NCBI RefSeq assembly: GCF_023336735.1
Contig: NZ_JAMBAQ010000001.1
Coordinates: 62,001-126,000, forward strand
Direction: 5' to 3'
Source of the DNA: Moraxella oculi
GTDB taxonomy: Bacteria; Pseudomonadota; Gammaproteobacteria; Pseudomonadales; Moraxellaceae
DNA: 64,000 nt
Below are positions 1 through 10,097 of this stretch, piece after piece. Positions within the stretch are counted from its first letter, which is position 1. Every line of letters begins with the position of its first letter. The notes under the pieces are model-generated. The model made no database searches. It worked only from the letters and a program-made list of their open reading frames with translations, and had not been told where the DNA came from. The translations under genes were made by a program, and so were the position numbers.

Positions 1-845
1 AGGCGACAGCTAAGGCGGCAGCGTGGATTGGATTTTATTATATTCTATGGGCGACTTCTGGCAAAATGTTAAGTGGCGTTTTAAAGCATTATGAGCTGAA
101 TGCTTCAATTGAGCAGTTATTAAAAAACATGATTTTGGTGATGATGTTGGTGTTGGCACTGGCCAGCGTGCTTGCGCAGTTTGGTTTTGACATCGTCTCT
201 TTGGTTGCAGGTTTGGGTATTGTTGGTTTGGCGGTAGGCTTTGCAGCCCAAAGTACACTTGCCAATTTCATTGCAGGCATCACGATTTTGATTGAGCAGT
301 CTTTTCAAGTGGGCGATTGGATTCGTCTGGGTGATAGAGAGGGTCGTGTGGTCAAAATTTCTTTACGAGCCACGCAGATTTTAGACAGAGATAACATCAT
401 CACCATCATTCCAAATTTTACCGTGGCATCATCTGAGGTAGTTAATTTGACATCGAAAAAGATGATTCGCTTTCATGTGAAAACTCGTATTGCCCTAGAA
501 GCTGACATTAGTCAAGCAAGAAGCATCATTGTTAAAATGCTTTCTAAAGATGAAGTGGTGCTAAAACACCCTGCTCCGATGGCAACGGTGAGTGAGGTGG
601 GTGAGTATGGGGTATTTTTTATCGTGCGTTTTTGGGTAGCACCTTTATCGGTGGCTCGCATTCCCATCATCAAAGAAAATATCAATGAAAAAATCAAGCG
701 AGCCTTAGATGAAGCAGGCATTCAAATTCCATATCCGCACATGCGTCTGGTCATGCCTGATGATAAAATAAACCAAAACAGCCATCAGGTGCAATGCAGT
801 CAAGCTGTTGTTGGCTCTGCCATCGATGAAAAAGCGAACCACTAA
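1..845 (+). CDS. mscS: Small-conductance mechanosensitive channel, MscS family (5' truncated by window)
   Basis: The reading frame is open from the first complete codon at base 3 through the stop at 843-845, so the true start lies upstream of the window. The product is an inner-membrane channel that opens on hypo-osmotic membrane tension. The visible part carries the end of the transmembrane region, then the pore helix (Gly/Ala-rich LGIVGLAVGFAAQ stretch, bases about 205-250), then the cytosolic beta domain (IEQSFQVGDWIRLGD, NFTVASSEVVNLTS) and the alpha/beta C-terminal domain ending in the FPYPQ-like segment IQIPYPHMRLVMP. About 27 residues after that motif form a variable tail. Alignment from memory with E. 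coli MscS is good over the pore and beta domain. The first ATG inside the window (66) is internal and should not be used as start. Confidence 0.9.
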   Translation, partial: ATAKAAAWIGFYYILWATSGKMLSGVLKHYELNASIEQLLKNMILVMMLVLALASVLAQFGFDIVSLVAGLGIVGLAVGFAAQSTLANFIAGITILIEQSFQVGDWIRLGDREGRVVKISLRATQILDRDNIITIIPNFTVASSEVVNLTSKKMIRFHVKTRIALEADISQARSIIVKMLSKDEVVLKHPAPMATVSEVGEYGVFFIVRFWVAPLSVARIPIIKENINEKIKRALDEAGIQIPYPHMRLVMPDDKINQNSHQVQCSQAVVGSAIDEKANH

Positions 846-862
846 AGCAAAAAGATGAGTAA

Positions 863-882
863 GGGTGGCTGTATGACCACCC
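863..882 (+). terminator. Weak hairpin after mscS
   Basis: A perfect 6-bp GC-rich stem (GGGTGG with CCACCC) encloses an 8-nt loop 18 bases after the mscS stop. It lacks a following T run, so it is only a possible terminator or RNA 3'-end stabiliser. Confidence 0.3.
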
Positions 883-890
883 AAGAATCA

Positions 891-918
891 TTTGGCTTTA
901 GCGAAGTTGTGTTATAAT
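891..918 (+). promoter_or_regulatory. Candidate sigma-70 promoter for rlmKL
   Basis: A consensus TATAAT lies at 913-918, with a weak TTTGGC at 891-896 (16-bp spacer). Transcription would start near 925, giving a leader of about 48 bases before rlmKL. Confidence 0.5.
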
Positions 919-972
919 AGTATGTTTAGGTTCTGTATATAGACAGACTCAACCAAAGTTTAAAATTTTTTT

Positions 973-3699
973 ATGATGAATATCCCCTCTGTATTAATTG
1001 ATCCTTTTCATCAGTTTGATGTTAATGCCTTTGATCTTGTCATCACTTGTGCTGATGGACTTGAGCATGCCTTATTGATTGAGCTTGATACTTTTGGCTT
1101 GCAAGGTGAGATTGTGCGTACTGGCCGTGTTTTGGTTACGGTCAATCTTGCAAATTTCTATCACATCTGTTTGTACAGCCGTGTGGCTAGCCGTGTGCTT
1201 TTGCCGATTGGCACTTATCATTTTAAACAAAGACAGGCGGTTACCAATCAGATCTTTAAAAATGATCAAGGACAAGCCGTTACTCGCACAATAGACACTC
1301 AGATGATTGATGAAGATGTGCCAGAGGCCCTGTATCGTTTCGCTGCTGGCTATGACTGGACTAAGATTTTTGGGCTTGATGATAGCTTTGCCATTCGCTT
1401 ATCTACCGACAAACGCCTGACGGTCAATCAGCAGTTTGCGACCTTGCGTATCAAAGATGCGATTGCTGATGTTTTTAATAAAAAATTAAGTGCACGCCCC
1501 AATGTCTCAAAAAATCCAGACTTGCACATATTCGCAGCGGCCACACAGCAATTTGCCGAACTTTTTTTAGATTTGTCAGGCAGTAGCTTGCATCGCCGAG
1601 GTTATCGTGTGGTGAATACAGCCGCACCATTAAAAGAAAATTTGGCGGCGGCATTGTTGTATGAGTGTGGTTGGCATACTGGTTGCCACGATGCTTTGAT
1701 TGATCCAATGTGTGGTTCAGGAACTTTCATTACTGAAGCATTGCTCATGCGTGCTGATTATCCAGCTGGTTTGGACAGAACGACCAGTGAGTTTGGTTTT
1801 TATCGCTGGAAACATCATGACGATCAGCTATGGCAAGACAAGGTTGCTGCTGCCAGTGAGCGTTTTCATGAGAATGTGGCTGGCTTGGCTGACATCATGC
1901 CGACAGTTATTGCCTGTGATGCTGATGCGACAGCGATCCAAGCTTGCCATCAAAACTTGCTGGCGTCTGGACTGGCACCCATCATTCCAAAAATCACTCT
2001 ACAACAAAAGCCATTATCCCATCTAAAAGACACGCTTGCCACCATCACTGCTAAGCGTCCTTTGTTGATTACCAACCCTCCTTATGGCGAACGCTTAGGC
2101 GACGGTGATTTTATTCAACCTTTGTATCATGGCTTGGGGCTTTCTGCTGCAGATGGTTTTAGGCTTGCAGGCGTGCAGCGAGCGGACTTGGCGGTGTTGG
2201 GCAGTCATGTTGAACATGTGGATACCTTGCCAATCATCAATCCCCAGACTTTGCGTTGTCATAACGGTGCATTGACAGTGTATTTTCGTCATGGTGAGAT
2301 GGCTCTGTCAAGTCAAACTGGTATTTTGGAGTGCTTTGAAAGGCATGAGGTTATCAATGAACAAAGCCAAGATTTCATCAATCGCTTACAAAAAAACCTA
2401 TCCCATCTAAAAAAACTTGCCAAAGCCGAGGGGGTTACCAATCTGCGGGTCTATGATGCTGATTTGCCAAATTATAATGTGGCGATTGACATCTATGGCG
2501 ATAAAGTGCATGTGCAAGAATATGCACCACCAAAAAAGATTTCAGCAGATATTGCTAAGGCGCGTTTTAATTTAGTGCTTAATGGCGTGCGTGAAGTTTT
2601 GGGGGTGTTTCGTGAGAGTGTGTTCATCAAAACTCGTGCCAGACAGTCGGGAAACGAACAATACACCAAAAACCCAAATGCTGATGCCAGACGCAAAAAA
2701 ATGTATGCCATGCGTGAACATGGGGCGTATCTTTATGTCAATTTCACTGATTACTTGGATACAGGTTTGTTCATTGATCATCGAAACATGCGTCAAATCG
2801 TCGCAAAAGCAAGCCGTGGCAAGCGAGTACTGAATCTGTTTTCTTATACTTGTACGGCCAGTGTGCATGCAGCGATGGCAGGAGCAAAGACGGTAACAAG
2901 CGTGGATTTATCTGCCAATTATTTAGACTGGGGTCGTCAGAATTTTGCTTTAAATGGTCTGGATTTAACGGCCATTTTCCAAGATGAGCTAAAATATCAG
3001 TTCATTGCTTCTGATGTTTTTGAATGGATCAAGGAGAATACAAAGAAGTATGAAGTGATTTTCATTGATCCACCGACCTTCTCAAATTCAAAAAAATTCA
3101 AAGGGACTTTTGATGTGCAACGAGATCATGTGGCACTCATTAATCGTGCCATGAACCGACTGATGCCAGATGGTGTCTTGTATTTTAGCAATAACTACAC
3201 CCGCTTTGAGCTTGATGAGGTACTGATGCAGCGGTATCAAGTGGTAGAAATTACCCATAAAACCATTGGATTTGACTTTGATGTGAAAAAGCCAATTCAT
3301 CGCAGCTATGAGATTCGCCATAAGAATGCTTTGAGTGGTGGAGCTGTGGTAGACTTTGCTGATGATGCCGTGCATGAAACAAGTGATGGGCGTGGTGTGA
3401 AAAAGCACCGCAAGAATCTTAAAAACCCTCCTTTTGCCCAGCAGTCGATGACTAAAAACAATCAGAATCGCACTCAAAAATCACATGGGGCAAGTAGCGG
3501 TGATTCAAAAAAAATCCGCGACACCAAAGCTGGTAACCACCTCAATGATTTTGACAAAAAAGACTTTGAGAGTCGTGCTGCCAAGCGACCAACACAAAAA
3601 GTACGCTATGATAAAGTCAATGGCGAGCTTATTGCTGTGATCGTTGAAGATGAGACAGTCAATCAACCCAAAAAATACAGCATTAAATCAAAATCTTAG
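973..3699 (+). CDS. rlmL: Bifunctional 23S rRNA m2G2445/m7G2069 methyltransferase RlmKL with basic C-terminal tail
   Basis: The protein is 908 residues; E. coli RlmKL is about 702. In order it has an N-terminal extension and THUMP domain (about 20-175), an RlmL-type methyltransferase with the DPMCGSGT SAM motif (about 243-250) and catalytic NPPY at 368-371, and then an RlmK-type Rossmann methyltransferase with NLFSYTCTASVHA and IDPPTFSNSKK (698-708). It methylates two guanines in domain V of 23S rRNA and acts in the cytoplasm. The last roughly 130 residues, after the normal end near HRSYEIRHK, are rich in Lys, Asn, Ser and Asp and look disordered; this tail is not in the E. coli enzyme. Start: ATG at 973 or the next codon at 976; neither has a strong ribosome-binding site. 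It is followed 65 bases later by ttcA on the same strand. Confidence 0.93.
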   Translation: MMNIPSVLIDPFHQFDVNAFDLVITCADGLEHALLIELDTFGLQGEIVRTGRVLVTVNLANFYHICLYSRVASRVLLPIGTYHFKQRQAVTNQIFKNDQGQAVTRTIDTQMIDEDVPEALYRFAAGYDWTKIFGLDDSFAIRLSTDKRLTVNQQFATLRIKDAIADVFNKKLSARPNVSKNPDLHIFAAATQQFAELFLDLSGSSLHRRGYRVVNTAAPLKENLAAALLYECGWHTGCHDALIDPMCGSGTFITEALLMRADYPAGLDRTTSEFGFYRWKHHDDQLWQDKVAAASERFHENVAGLADIMPTVIACDADATAIQACHQNLLASGLAPIIPKITLQQKPLSHLKDTLATITAKRPLLITNPPYGERLGDGDFIQPLYHGLGLSAADGFRLAGVQRADLAVLGSHVEHVDTLPIINPQTLRCHNGALTVYFRHGEMALSSQTGILECFERHEVINEQSQDFINRLQKNLSHLKKLAKAEGVTNLRVYDADLPNYNVAIDIYGDKVHVQEYAPPKKISADIAKARFNLVLNGVREVLGVFRESVFIKTRARQSGNEQYTKNPNADARRKKMYAMREHGAYLYVNFTDYLDTGLFIDHRNMRQIVAKASRGKRVLNLFSYTCTASVHAAMAGAKTVTSVDLSANYLDWGRQNFALNGLDLTAIFQDELKYQFIASDVFEWIKENTKKYEVIFIDPPTFSNSKKFKGTFDVQRDHVALINRAMNRLMPDGVLYFSNNYTRFELDEVLMQRYQVVEITHKTIGFDFDVKKPIHRSYEIRHKNALSGGAVVDFADDAVHETSDGRGVKKHRKNLKNPPFAQQSMTKNNQNRTQKSHGASSGDSKKIRDTKAGNHLNDFDKKDFESRAAKRPTQKVRYDKVNGELIAVIVEDETVNQPKKYSIKSKS

Positions 3700-3764
3700 T
3701 CAGATTTCATGATGTGCCAAAGCATTATGATGGGTTGTGAGATGAATTTTAAAGAGAAATGACC

Positions 3765-4820
3765 ATGATAATTAATGAAAATCAGTTGTTAAATCAAGAT
3801 GAGTCAGAAATCATGCAGGCTTTTTTTGATGATGAGTACATGCAAATCGATGATGAGGGGCATGATTTTGATGATGGCATCAAATCCACTCGCTTTAAAA
3901 AGCTCCAAAAAAAGCTTCGTAAAGAAGTATCGTGGGCGATTCGTGATTTTAAGATGATTGAAGATGGCGATGTGGTGATGGTATGTATCTCTGGCGGTAA
4001 AGACAGCTTTACTTTGCTGGATATTTTACTGTTCTTAAAACGCATTGCACCGATCAACTTTGAGGTCGTGGCAGTCAATCTTGACCAAAAACAGCCAGGA
4101 TTTCCTGAAGAAGTCTTGCCAAAATATCTGTCTGAACAAGGCATTCCATACTATATTTTAGAAAAAGACACTTATAGTATCGTCAAACAAGTCGTCCCAG
4201 AGGGCAAAACCTACTGTTCAGCCTGCTCTCGTCTGCGTCGTGGCTCACTGTACGGATTTGCCAAACAAATCGGTGCTACCAAAATAGCACTTGGTCATCA
4301 TCGTGATGACATTTTAGCAACCTTCTTTTTAAATTTGTTTCATGGGGGCAGTTTAAAAGCCATGCCGCCAAAGCTGTTGTCTGATGATAAGCAAAATGTG
4401 CTGATTCGCCCATTGGCTTATGTTGCCGAAAAAGACATCATTAAATATGCCAATTACAAAAAATTCCCAATCATTCCTTGCAATTTGTGTGGCAGTCAAG
4501 AAAATTTGCAACGAGCCATGATTAATGACATGCTAAGAGAGTGGGATCAGGCACACCCAAAGCGTTTGGCCAGTATGTTTAAGGCATTACAAAATGTCGC
4601 CCCAAGCCAGCTTGCCGATCGTGAGTTGTTTGATTTTGACAACCTTAGCATTGAGCGTAATGATGATGAGCGTCTGTTTGAAGGTGATCATATCCAAGTC
4701 GGCGTGGCGGATAAGCTGGCAGATATTGGATTGCCAACCAATCCCCAAGTACAAACCTTTAATCCAAAATTCACCAAAAAAGAAGACAAAAAAATCCCCG
4801 TCATTAATCCCATACTGTGA
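3765..4820 (+). CDS. ttcA: tRNA 2-thiocytidine(32) synthetase TtcA
   Basis: TtcA is an Fe-S ATP-pyrophosphatase that thiolates cytidine 32 in some tRNAs. The PP-loop SGGKDS is at residues 76-81 and the cluster-binding CxxC pairs are at C151/C154 and C239/C242, with the family signature [13 protein letters not shown] in between. At 351 residues it is longer than the E. coli protein (about 311) because of an acidic N-terminal extension. An ATG also exists at 3759, but the purine-rich AAAGAG ends only two bases before it; the spacing fits the ATG at 3765 better. The gene follows rlmKL on the same strand, so two RNA-modification genes sit together. Thiolation of this base does not depend on the TusBCDE relay, so the tus genes at 18-19 kb serve a different tRNA position. 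Confidence 0.93.
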   Translation: MIINENQLLNQDESEIMQAFFDDEYMQIDDEGHDFDDGIKSTRFKKLQKKLRKEVSWAIRDFKMIEDGDVVMVCISGGKDSFTLLDILLFLKRIAPINFEVVAVNLDQKQPGFPEEVLPKYLSEQGIPYYILEKDTYSIVKQVVPEGKTYCSACSRLRRGSLYGFAKQIGATKIALGHHRDDILATFFLNLFHGGSLKAMPPKLLSDDKQNVLIRPLAYVAEKDIIKYANYKKFPIIPCNLCGSQENLQRAMINDMLREWDQAHPKRLASMFKALQNVAPSQLADRELFDFDNLSIERNDDERLFEGDHIQVGVADKLADIGLPTNPQVQTFNPKFTKKEDKKIPVINPIL

Positions 4821-4945
4821 TTACTGTGATAAAGTGTCTTAGACTTTAATATGATTGGTGATGCCTCAAATATAAGGCGACTGTGTACTTTGTCCAAACT
4901 GGCAACAATCAGCCAATGAAGCAACCACCAGTCAAGCTGATGATA

Positions 4946-4970
4946 AAAACTGGGCAAAACACCCAGTTTT
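4946..4970. terminator. Bidirectional intrinsic terminator between ttcA and ilvD
   Basis: A perfect 9-bp stem (AAAACTGGG with CCCAGTTTT) closes a 7-nt loop at 4955-4961. The A and T ends give a U tract in either direction, suiting the convergent ttcA and ilvD genes. Confidence 0.8.
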
Positions 4971-4982
4971 ATTGATTTCGTT

Positions 4983-6878
4983 TCATTCTACTTGGCTGAT
5001 GTCTCGTACTGCTCCTGTATCGGCACTTGTTGTCAGTGCTGCATAGGCTCGTAGGGCTTGGCTGATTTGGCGTTCACGATTGACAGGCTTCCACGCCTTC
5101 TTACCTTTTGCATTCATTGCTTCACGGCGTTTGGCAAGCTCATCATTGGAGACATCAAGGTGAATGGATCGGTTTGGAATGTCGATGATGATGGTGTCAA
5201 ATTCTTCTATTAAGGCAATGTTGCCACCTTCTGCTGCTTCTGGGCTTGCGTGTCCAATAGACAACCCAGAAGTGCCACCGCTAAATCGTCCGTCTGTGAG
5301 CAACGCACAGACCTTGCCTAAGCCTTTTGACTTTAAATAGCTGGTTGGGTAAAGCATTTCTTGCATGCCAGGACCGCCTTTTGGTCCTTCATAGCGAATC
5401 ACAACCACATCACCTGCGACAATCTCATCATTTAAGATGGCCTCAACCGCCGCATCTTGGCTTTCAAGCACTCTGGCACGCCCTGTGAATGTTAAAATGC
5501 TTTCATCAACGCCTGCGGTTTTGACCACGCAACCACGCTCAGCAATGTTACCGAACAATACCGCCAAGCCACCATCTTGAGAATAGGCAAACTCTTTGCT
5601 GCGAATACAGCCAGATTCACGGTTGGTATCTAAGTTTGACCATTGACGATCTTGACTAAAAGCTTTGGTGGTGCGTACGCCTCCAGGAGCAGCGATGTAC
5701 AGATTGCGAGCATCTAAATTATCAGGATTCATGATGTCCCATTTGGCAAGTGCGTCTTTTAAGGTGGGGGCGTGTACGGTTGAGACTTGGGTGTTTAGCA
5801 GTCCTGCTCGGTCAAGCTCTGCCAAAATGCCAATCACACCACCAGCACGATGCACATCTTCCATGTGATACTTTTGAGTGGCTGGGGCTACCTTGGATAG
5901 GCAGGGGATTTGACGACTTAAACGGTCAATATCTGCCATTTTAAAATCCACATCTGCTTCATGTGCCGCCGCCAATAAGTGTAAAATGGTGTTGGTTGAA
6001 CCACCCATGGCAATATCAAGACTCATGGCATTTTCAAAAGCAGCTTTGGTTGCGATGTTGCGTGGTAGAATGGCATGATCATCTTGTTCATAATAGCGAC
6101 GAGCAAGCTCAACAATCTTACGACCTGCTTGTAAAAACAACTCTCTACGCTTGGCATGCGTGGCAAGCAAAGAGCCATTTCCTGGCAATGACAAGCCTAA
6201 TGCTTCAGTCAGGCAATTCATCGAGTTGGCGGTAAACATGCCTGAGCATGAACCACAAGTTGGACATGCTGAGCGTTCAACCTGTGCGACATCTTCATCA
6301 CTAATCAAGCTGTCTGCTGCATCAATCATGGCATCTACCAAATCCAGCTTGCGTATGACTCTGCCTTCATGCACCGTGTTTTCGTGGGTGTGATGACCAT
6401 CTACCAAAGTGCTTGCCAATACTTTGCCTGCTTCCATTGGGCCACCAGAGACAAATATGGTAGGAATGTTAAGACGCATGGCTGCCATCAGCATGCCAGG
6501 GGTGATCTTATCACAGTTGGAGATGCACACCAAGGCATCTGCACAATGAGCATTAACCATATATTCCACACTGTCAGCAATCAGATCACGACTTGGCAAA
6601 CTGTACAGCATGCCCCCATGACCCATGGCGATGCCATCATCGACAGCAATGGTATTAAATTCTTTGGCTACACCACCAGACTTTTCGATTTCACGAGCGA
6701 CCAGCTGACCCAAATCTTTTAAATGAACATGACCAGGCACAAACTGCGTGAATGAATTGGCAATGGCAATGATTGGCTTATTAAAATCATCATCTGTCAT
6801 GCCTGTGGCACGCCATAAAGCACGAGCTCCTGCCATGTTTCGACCTGCAGTGGATGTTTTTGAGCGATAAGTGGGCAT
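4983..6878 (-). CDS. ilvD: Dihydroxy-acid dehydratase
   Basis: IlvD dehydrates 2,3-dihydroxy-3-methylbutanoate and the methylpentanoate homologue, the third step of valine and isoleucine synthesis; it also feeds leucine synthesis by leuA in this window. The cluster-ligand motifs [11 protein letters not shown] and [12 protein letters not shown] are present, as are the substrate/Mg segments [14 protein letters not shown] and the C-terminal [16 protein letters not shown] set the start at 6878 (MPTYRSKT...), giving 631 residues, because an AGGA sits about 7 bases upstream; an in-frame ATG at 6899 would add seven residues that do not match the family. It is monocistronic here, convergent with ttcA and divergent from the BCCT transporter. 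Confidence 0.96.
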   Translation of the reverse strand: MPTYRSKTSTAGRNMAGARALWRATGMTDDDFNKPIIAIANSFTQFVPGHVHLKDLGQLVAREIEKSGGVAKEFNTIAVDDGIAMGHGGMLYSLPSRDLIADSVEYMVNAHCADALVCISNCDKITPGMLMAAMRLNIPTIFVSGGPMEAGKVLASTLVDGHHTHENTVHEGRVIRKLDLVDAMIDAADSLISDEDVAQVERSACPTCGSCSGMFTANSMNCLTEALGLSLPGNGSLLATHAKRRELFLQAGRKIVELARRYYEQDDHAILPRNIATKAAFENAMSLDIAMGGSTNTILHLLAAAHEADVDFKMADIDRLSRQIPCLSKVAPATQKYHMEDVHRAGGVIGILAELDRAGLLNTQVSTVHAPTLKDALAKWDIMNPDNLDARNLYIAAPGGVRTTKAFSQDRQWSNLDTNRESGCIRSKEFAYSQDGGLAVLFGNIAERGCVVKTAGVDESILTFTGRARVLESQDAAVEAILNDEIVAGDVVVIRYEGPKGGPGMQEMLYPTSYLKSKGLGKVCALLTDGRFSGGTSGLSIGHASPEAAEGGNIALIEEFDTIIIDIPNRSIHLDVSNDELAKRREAMNAKGKKAWKPVNRERQISQALRAYAALTTSADTGAVRDISQVE

Positions 6879-7354
6879 AATAAATCCTGTTGTTATCAAT
6901 GCGACGCCAAAAAAGATGGCTTGCTGATGTTTTTTTTGGTGTGTGAGTAAATTGTTAAAGTGGCTATTGTACCATCATTGATTGTAAAATTTCACAAAAA
7001 ATTGCCCGTTGACAATGGAAGGTCTCATATTTTATCAATGACCAAAAAAGGACAGCTGAATGAGTTTTTGATGATTGCCCCATATTTTGTTACAAAATTA
7101 TGAACAAATCAAAAAAACCATGAAATACAATCAGTTAATTTTAAAATAATGGCAAATTGATCGGTATTATTCCCTGCAAATTTGCAAAAATTGTGTGAGT
7201 TTGATAAAGTGAAATTGCTAATATTGTTAGTATTTATTAAATTTGATTTAAGTATTATTATAAAAATAGCATTTGAATGTTTGAATTTACGAGTGATTTT
7301 AAGAGTGTTTTTGAATAATTTTAAATGGATATTTTTATAATAAATGGAGTGATT
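6879..7354 (+). promoter_or_regulatory. Long A+T-rich divergent regulatory region, ilvD / BCCT transporter
   Basis: This 476-bp gap separates two divergent genes and contains no convincing ORF. On the plus strand a consensus TTGACA lies at 7009-7014 with a poor -10 (TTATCA, 7032-7037) 17 bp later. A perfect odd palindrome TTTTGTTACAAAA lies at 7085-7097. On the minus strand a TACAAT about 90 bases upstream of ilvD may be its -10. A long untranslated leader before the transporter is implied if the plus-strand promoter is real. Confidence 0.4.
7085..7097. promoter_or_regulatory. 13-bp palindrome TTTTGTTACAAAA (copy 1)
   Basis: This is a perfect inverted repeat around a single central T, between ilvD and the BCCT transporter. 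The identical 13-mer occurs at 15123-15135 between fabG4 and the thiolase. Its symmetry and position suggest an operator for a dimeric repressor, but two copies of an AT-rich 13-mer in 64 kb could be chance. Confidence 0.35.
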
Positions 7355-9046
7355 ATGAAAAACGACAAGACTGCTGCCAACGAAAGGCGGCTCAAAAAAG
7401 AGCAAGCAGTGATGGAAGATGGTCTTCCCATCAGGCCATTTTTAATATTTCCTAAAGTCAGCCGCCCTGTATTCATCGTCTCAATGATGCTCATCGTCAT
7501 TTTTATGATATTTGGTTCGCTTTTTGCAGAGCTGGCAGGGCAGTTGTTCGGTGATTTGCAAGCCATGATTACCAAACATTTTGGCTTTTTATTCATCATT
7601 TTGATGAATGTGGCACTTGTGTTGTGCGTGTATGTGGCACTTAGTCGCTATGGCGACATTCGTTTGGGTGCTCAGACTGAAACACCTGAGTATGGCTTTG
7701 GCTCATGGATTGGCATGCTGTTTTCGGCGGGTATTGGTATCGGTCTTTTGTACTGGGGTACGGCTGAACCATTGTACCATTTTGTACGGCCACCAATGGG
7801 TGAACCAAGTACGGTAGAGAGTGCCAAGCAGGCAATGCAGATATCATTCTTGCATTGGGGCTTGCATGCTTGGGCGGTATATGCGTTAGTAGCCTTAGCA
7901 TTGGCGTATTTTCATTATCGTCGTGGCTTGCCATTATCCATTCGTTCGGTATTATTTCCCATCATCGGTAAAAATATCTATGGTCGCTGGGGTCATGCAG
8001 TAGACATCTTAGCGGTGTTTGGCACGATGTTTGGTGTGGTAACCAGTCTGGGCTTAGGCGTCATGCAGCTTGAAACTGGTCTTGGTCAATTGTTTGGCAT
8101 TGAACCAAGCTTGGTTTTTAAAGTGGCTTTGATTGCAGGTATTACGGCATGTGCAGCGTTTTCTGTCATGGCAGGGCTGGATAAAGGGGTTAAGAGACTA
8201 AGCGACATTACCATCGTTGGTACGCTGGTGTTGTTGGCGTTCATGATCATTGCAGGCCCTACCCAGTTCATTTTAGACAGCTTTGTGGAAAATGTGGGTA
8301 ATTATGCAGGTGATCTCATCACACTGGGTCTTTGGAATGAAGCCTATATGAATAGCGACTGGCAGGCTTCTTGGACAATATTTTACTGGGCATGGTGGGT
8401 GAGTTGGTCGCCATTTGTTGGTATTTTTATTGCCCGCATTTCTCGTGGTCGTACGATTCGTGAGTTCATTTTTGGGGTGCTTTTTGTACCGATGTTGTTA
8501 TTGTTTTTATGGTTTACGACCTTTGGGGGTGTTGCCATACATATGGAGCTGATGGGTGATTATGGTCTGTCAATGGCGGTGTTGAATGATACAGGCAGTG
8601 CCATTTTTAAATTCATTGAATACTACCCATTCACGCAAGGTTTGGTGGTGGTGATCTTGTTGATGATTGTGCTGTGGTTTGTTACATCGGCGGATTCGGC
8701 AAGTTTGGTTGTGGACATGCTCACTGCTGGTGGTAATACCAATCCGCCAAAGGTACAAAGATTTTTTTGGGTAACTTCCGAAGGTGTGATTGCCGCCATC
8801 TTGATGGCAGCTGGAGGATTGTCTGCTCTACAAGCAGCAGCGATTGTCGCTGGACTGCCTTTTGCTTTCGTGATTTTTGTGATGATGTATTGCTTGATTC
8901 GTGCTTTGGGACGAGATCGTTTGACATTGTATCGTAATACCCAATGGTACATCACAGAAGAGTCGGCCGAGCATAATAGTGCCAATGAGATGGTGGATGA
9001 ACATCTGCTACCAGGACCGCCGCCAACAGATGCGGATAAGCCATAG
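7355..9046 (+). CDS. BCCT family betaine/choline/carnitine transporter
   Basis: This is a secondary transporter of about 563 residues with roughly twelve hydrophobic segments, located in the inner membrane. Family hallmarks are the GSWIGMLFSAGIGIGLLYWG segment with the following AEPLYHF, and the aromatic box WAWWVSWSPFVGIFIARISRGRT. These are typical of BetT/OpuD/BetP-type uptake of quaternary ammonium compatible solutes or their precursors; the exact substrate cannot be read from sequence. The start is placed at 7355 because GGAG lies about 6 bases upstream; an in-frame ATG at 7325 lacks one. There is no betA/betB/betI nearby, so the solute is probably used as an osmoprotectant or processed elsewhere. 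The gene stands alone with its own terminator. Confidence 0.92.
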   Translation: MKNDKTAANERRLKKEQAVMEDGLPIRPFLIFPKVSRPVFIVSMMLIVIFMIFGSLFAELAGQLFGDLQAMITKHFGFLFIILMNVALVLCVYVALSRYGDIRLGAQTETPEYGFGSWIGMLFSAGIGIGLLYWGTAEPLYHFVRPPMGEPSTVESAKQAMQISFLHWGLHAWAVYALVALALAYFHYRRGLPLSIRSVLFPIIGKNIYGRWGHAVDILAVFGTMFGVVTSLGLGVMQLETGLGQLFGIEPSLVFKVALIAGITACAAFSVMAGLDKGVKRLSDITIVGTLVLLAFMIIAGPTQFILDSFVENVGNYAGDLITLGLWNEAYMNSDWQASWTIFYWAWWVSWSPFVGIFIARISRGRTIREFIFGVLFVPMLLLFLWFTTFGGVAIHMELMGDYGLSMAVLNDTGSAIFKFIEYYPFTQGLVVVILLMIVLWFVTSADSASLVVDMLTAGGNTNPPKVQRFFWVTSEGVIAAILMAAGGLSALQAAAIVAGLPFAFVIFVMMYCLIRALGRDRLTLYRNTQWYITEESAEHNSANEMVDEHLLPGPPPTDADKP

Positions 9047-9068
9047 GCACAAACTTGTTTGATGAGCT

Positions 9069-9096
9069 AAAGGTCGGATTGTCATCTGACCTTTTT
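9069..9096 (+). terminator. Intrinsic terminator after the BCCT transporter
   Basis: A 10-bp stem (AAAGGTCGGA with TCTGACCTTT, one G-U pair) encloses a 6-nt loop at 9079-9084 and is followed by T residues. It separates the transporter from convergent nth. Confidence 0.75.
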
Positions 9097-9145
9097 ATAG
9101 CCTTTCAAAAAAACGATTCGAGGAAACATCTGGGTAAGGGATTTG

Positions 9146-9886
9146 TCATGCCAAATCCGCCCAATCATATTTGTCTTTAAACATACATTCATCAAAAACC
9201 ACACACGACCCACACTTAGGATTCCTTGCCATGCAGGTATAGCGACCGTGTAAAATGAGATAATGATGGGCATCAACCAAAAATTCTTTTGGAATGCGTC
9301 TCATCAATGCTTTCTCAACAGCCAAAACAGTCTTGCCTGTGGCAAGCCCAGTGCGATTGCTCACGCGAAAAATGTGTGTGTCCACCGCCATGACAGGTTC
9401 GCCAAATGCGGTGTTGAGTACAACATTGGCAGTCTTTCTGCCCACGCCAGCGAGTTTTTCCAACGCATCTCTGGTTCTGGGTACTTTTCCATCATGGTCT
9501 TTGAGTAGGCTTTCGCAGGTTTTTATTATATTGATGGCTTTGGAATTGTACAGTCCGATGCTACTGATGTATTGTTTAAGTTTGTCAATACCTAAATCCA
9601 ACATGTCCTGCGGCGTATTGGCAACGGAAAATAGTTTTTGCGTGGCGATATTGACACTTTTATCAGTAGCTTGGGCTGATAGCATGACTGCGATGAGCAG
9701 TTCAAAGTCGCTAGAATAATTAAGTTCGGTAACAGGATTGGTGATGTGCTTAGACAATTTTTCAAAAAACGCCAAACGCTTATCCTCATTCATCGCACGA
9801 GAGGCTGGCGTGTCAGCAGTTTTACTGACTTTTGGTTTTGTTTTGTTGGAAGCTGTTTTTTTGGTCATGGCAAAATGGCTGGACAT
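9146..9886 (-). CDS. nth: Endonuclease III
   Basis: This is a base-excision repair glycosylase/AP lyase for oxidised pyrimidines. It contains the helix-hairpin-helix LAGVGRKTANVVL with the catalytic Lys, the AVDTHIFRV motif with the catalytic Asp, and a complete [4Fe-4S] ligand set in C-x6-C-x2-C-x5-C spacing near the C-terminus (CMARNPKC, GSC, VVFDEC). The 246-residue frame has a Lys/Thr-rich N-terminal extension of about 30 residues not found in the 211-residue E. coli enzyme. The internal Met of MNEDKRLAFF would give a protein of ordinary length and may be the real start. It is monocistronic. Confidence 0.95.
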   Translation of the reverse strand: MSSHFAMTKKTASNKTKPKVSKTADTPASRAMNEDKRLAFFEKLSKHITNPVTELNYSSDFELLIAVMLSAQATDKSVNIATQKLFSVANTPQDMLDLGIDKLKQYISSIGLYNSKAINIIKTCESLLKDHDGKVPRTRDALEKLAGVGRKTANVVLNTAFGEPVMAVDTHIFRVSNRTGLATGKTVLAVEKALMRRIPKEFLVDAHHYLILHGRYTCMARNPKCGSCVVFDECMFKDKYDWADLA

Positions 9887-10039
9887 GGCTAGATAGAATG
9901 ACGCTTATTATAGCATGGCTTAGTACAAAAAAAATGAAACCAAAAGAGAGTTGATAAGAAGAGAGTTGGTGAAAATGTCAAAAAAGCATCAATACCAAGA
10001 ACCGCATTGGCATGGGCTGGAATTCTTAAAATCTTTGGG

Positions 10040-10045
10040 TATAAT
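10040..10045 (+). promoter_or_regulatory. Candidate -10 box for the phosphopantetheinyl transferase
   Basis: A TATAAT lies 52 bases upstream of the ATG at 10098. No good -35 box is seen at the expected distance, so this is a weak call. Confidence 0.35.
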
Positions 10046-10097
10046 GAGAGGTTTTTTAAATTAGCTTGGTGCTTTAAATTGTTCTAAAAATTGACGC

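Noticed and set aside
3088-3477. 129-codon minus-strand frame inside rlmKL
   Set aside because: Antisense shadow with no ribosome-binding site.
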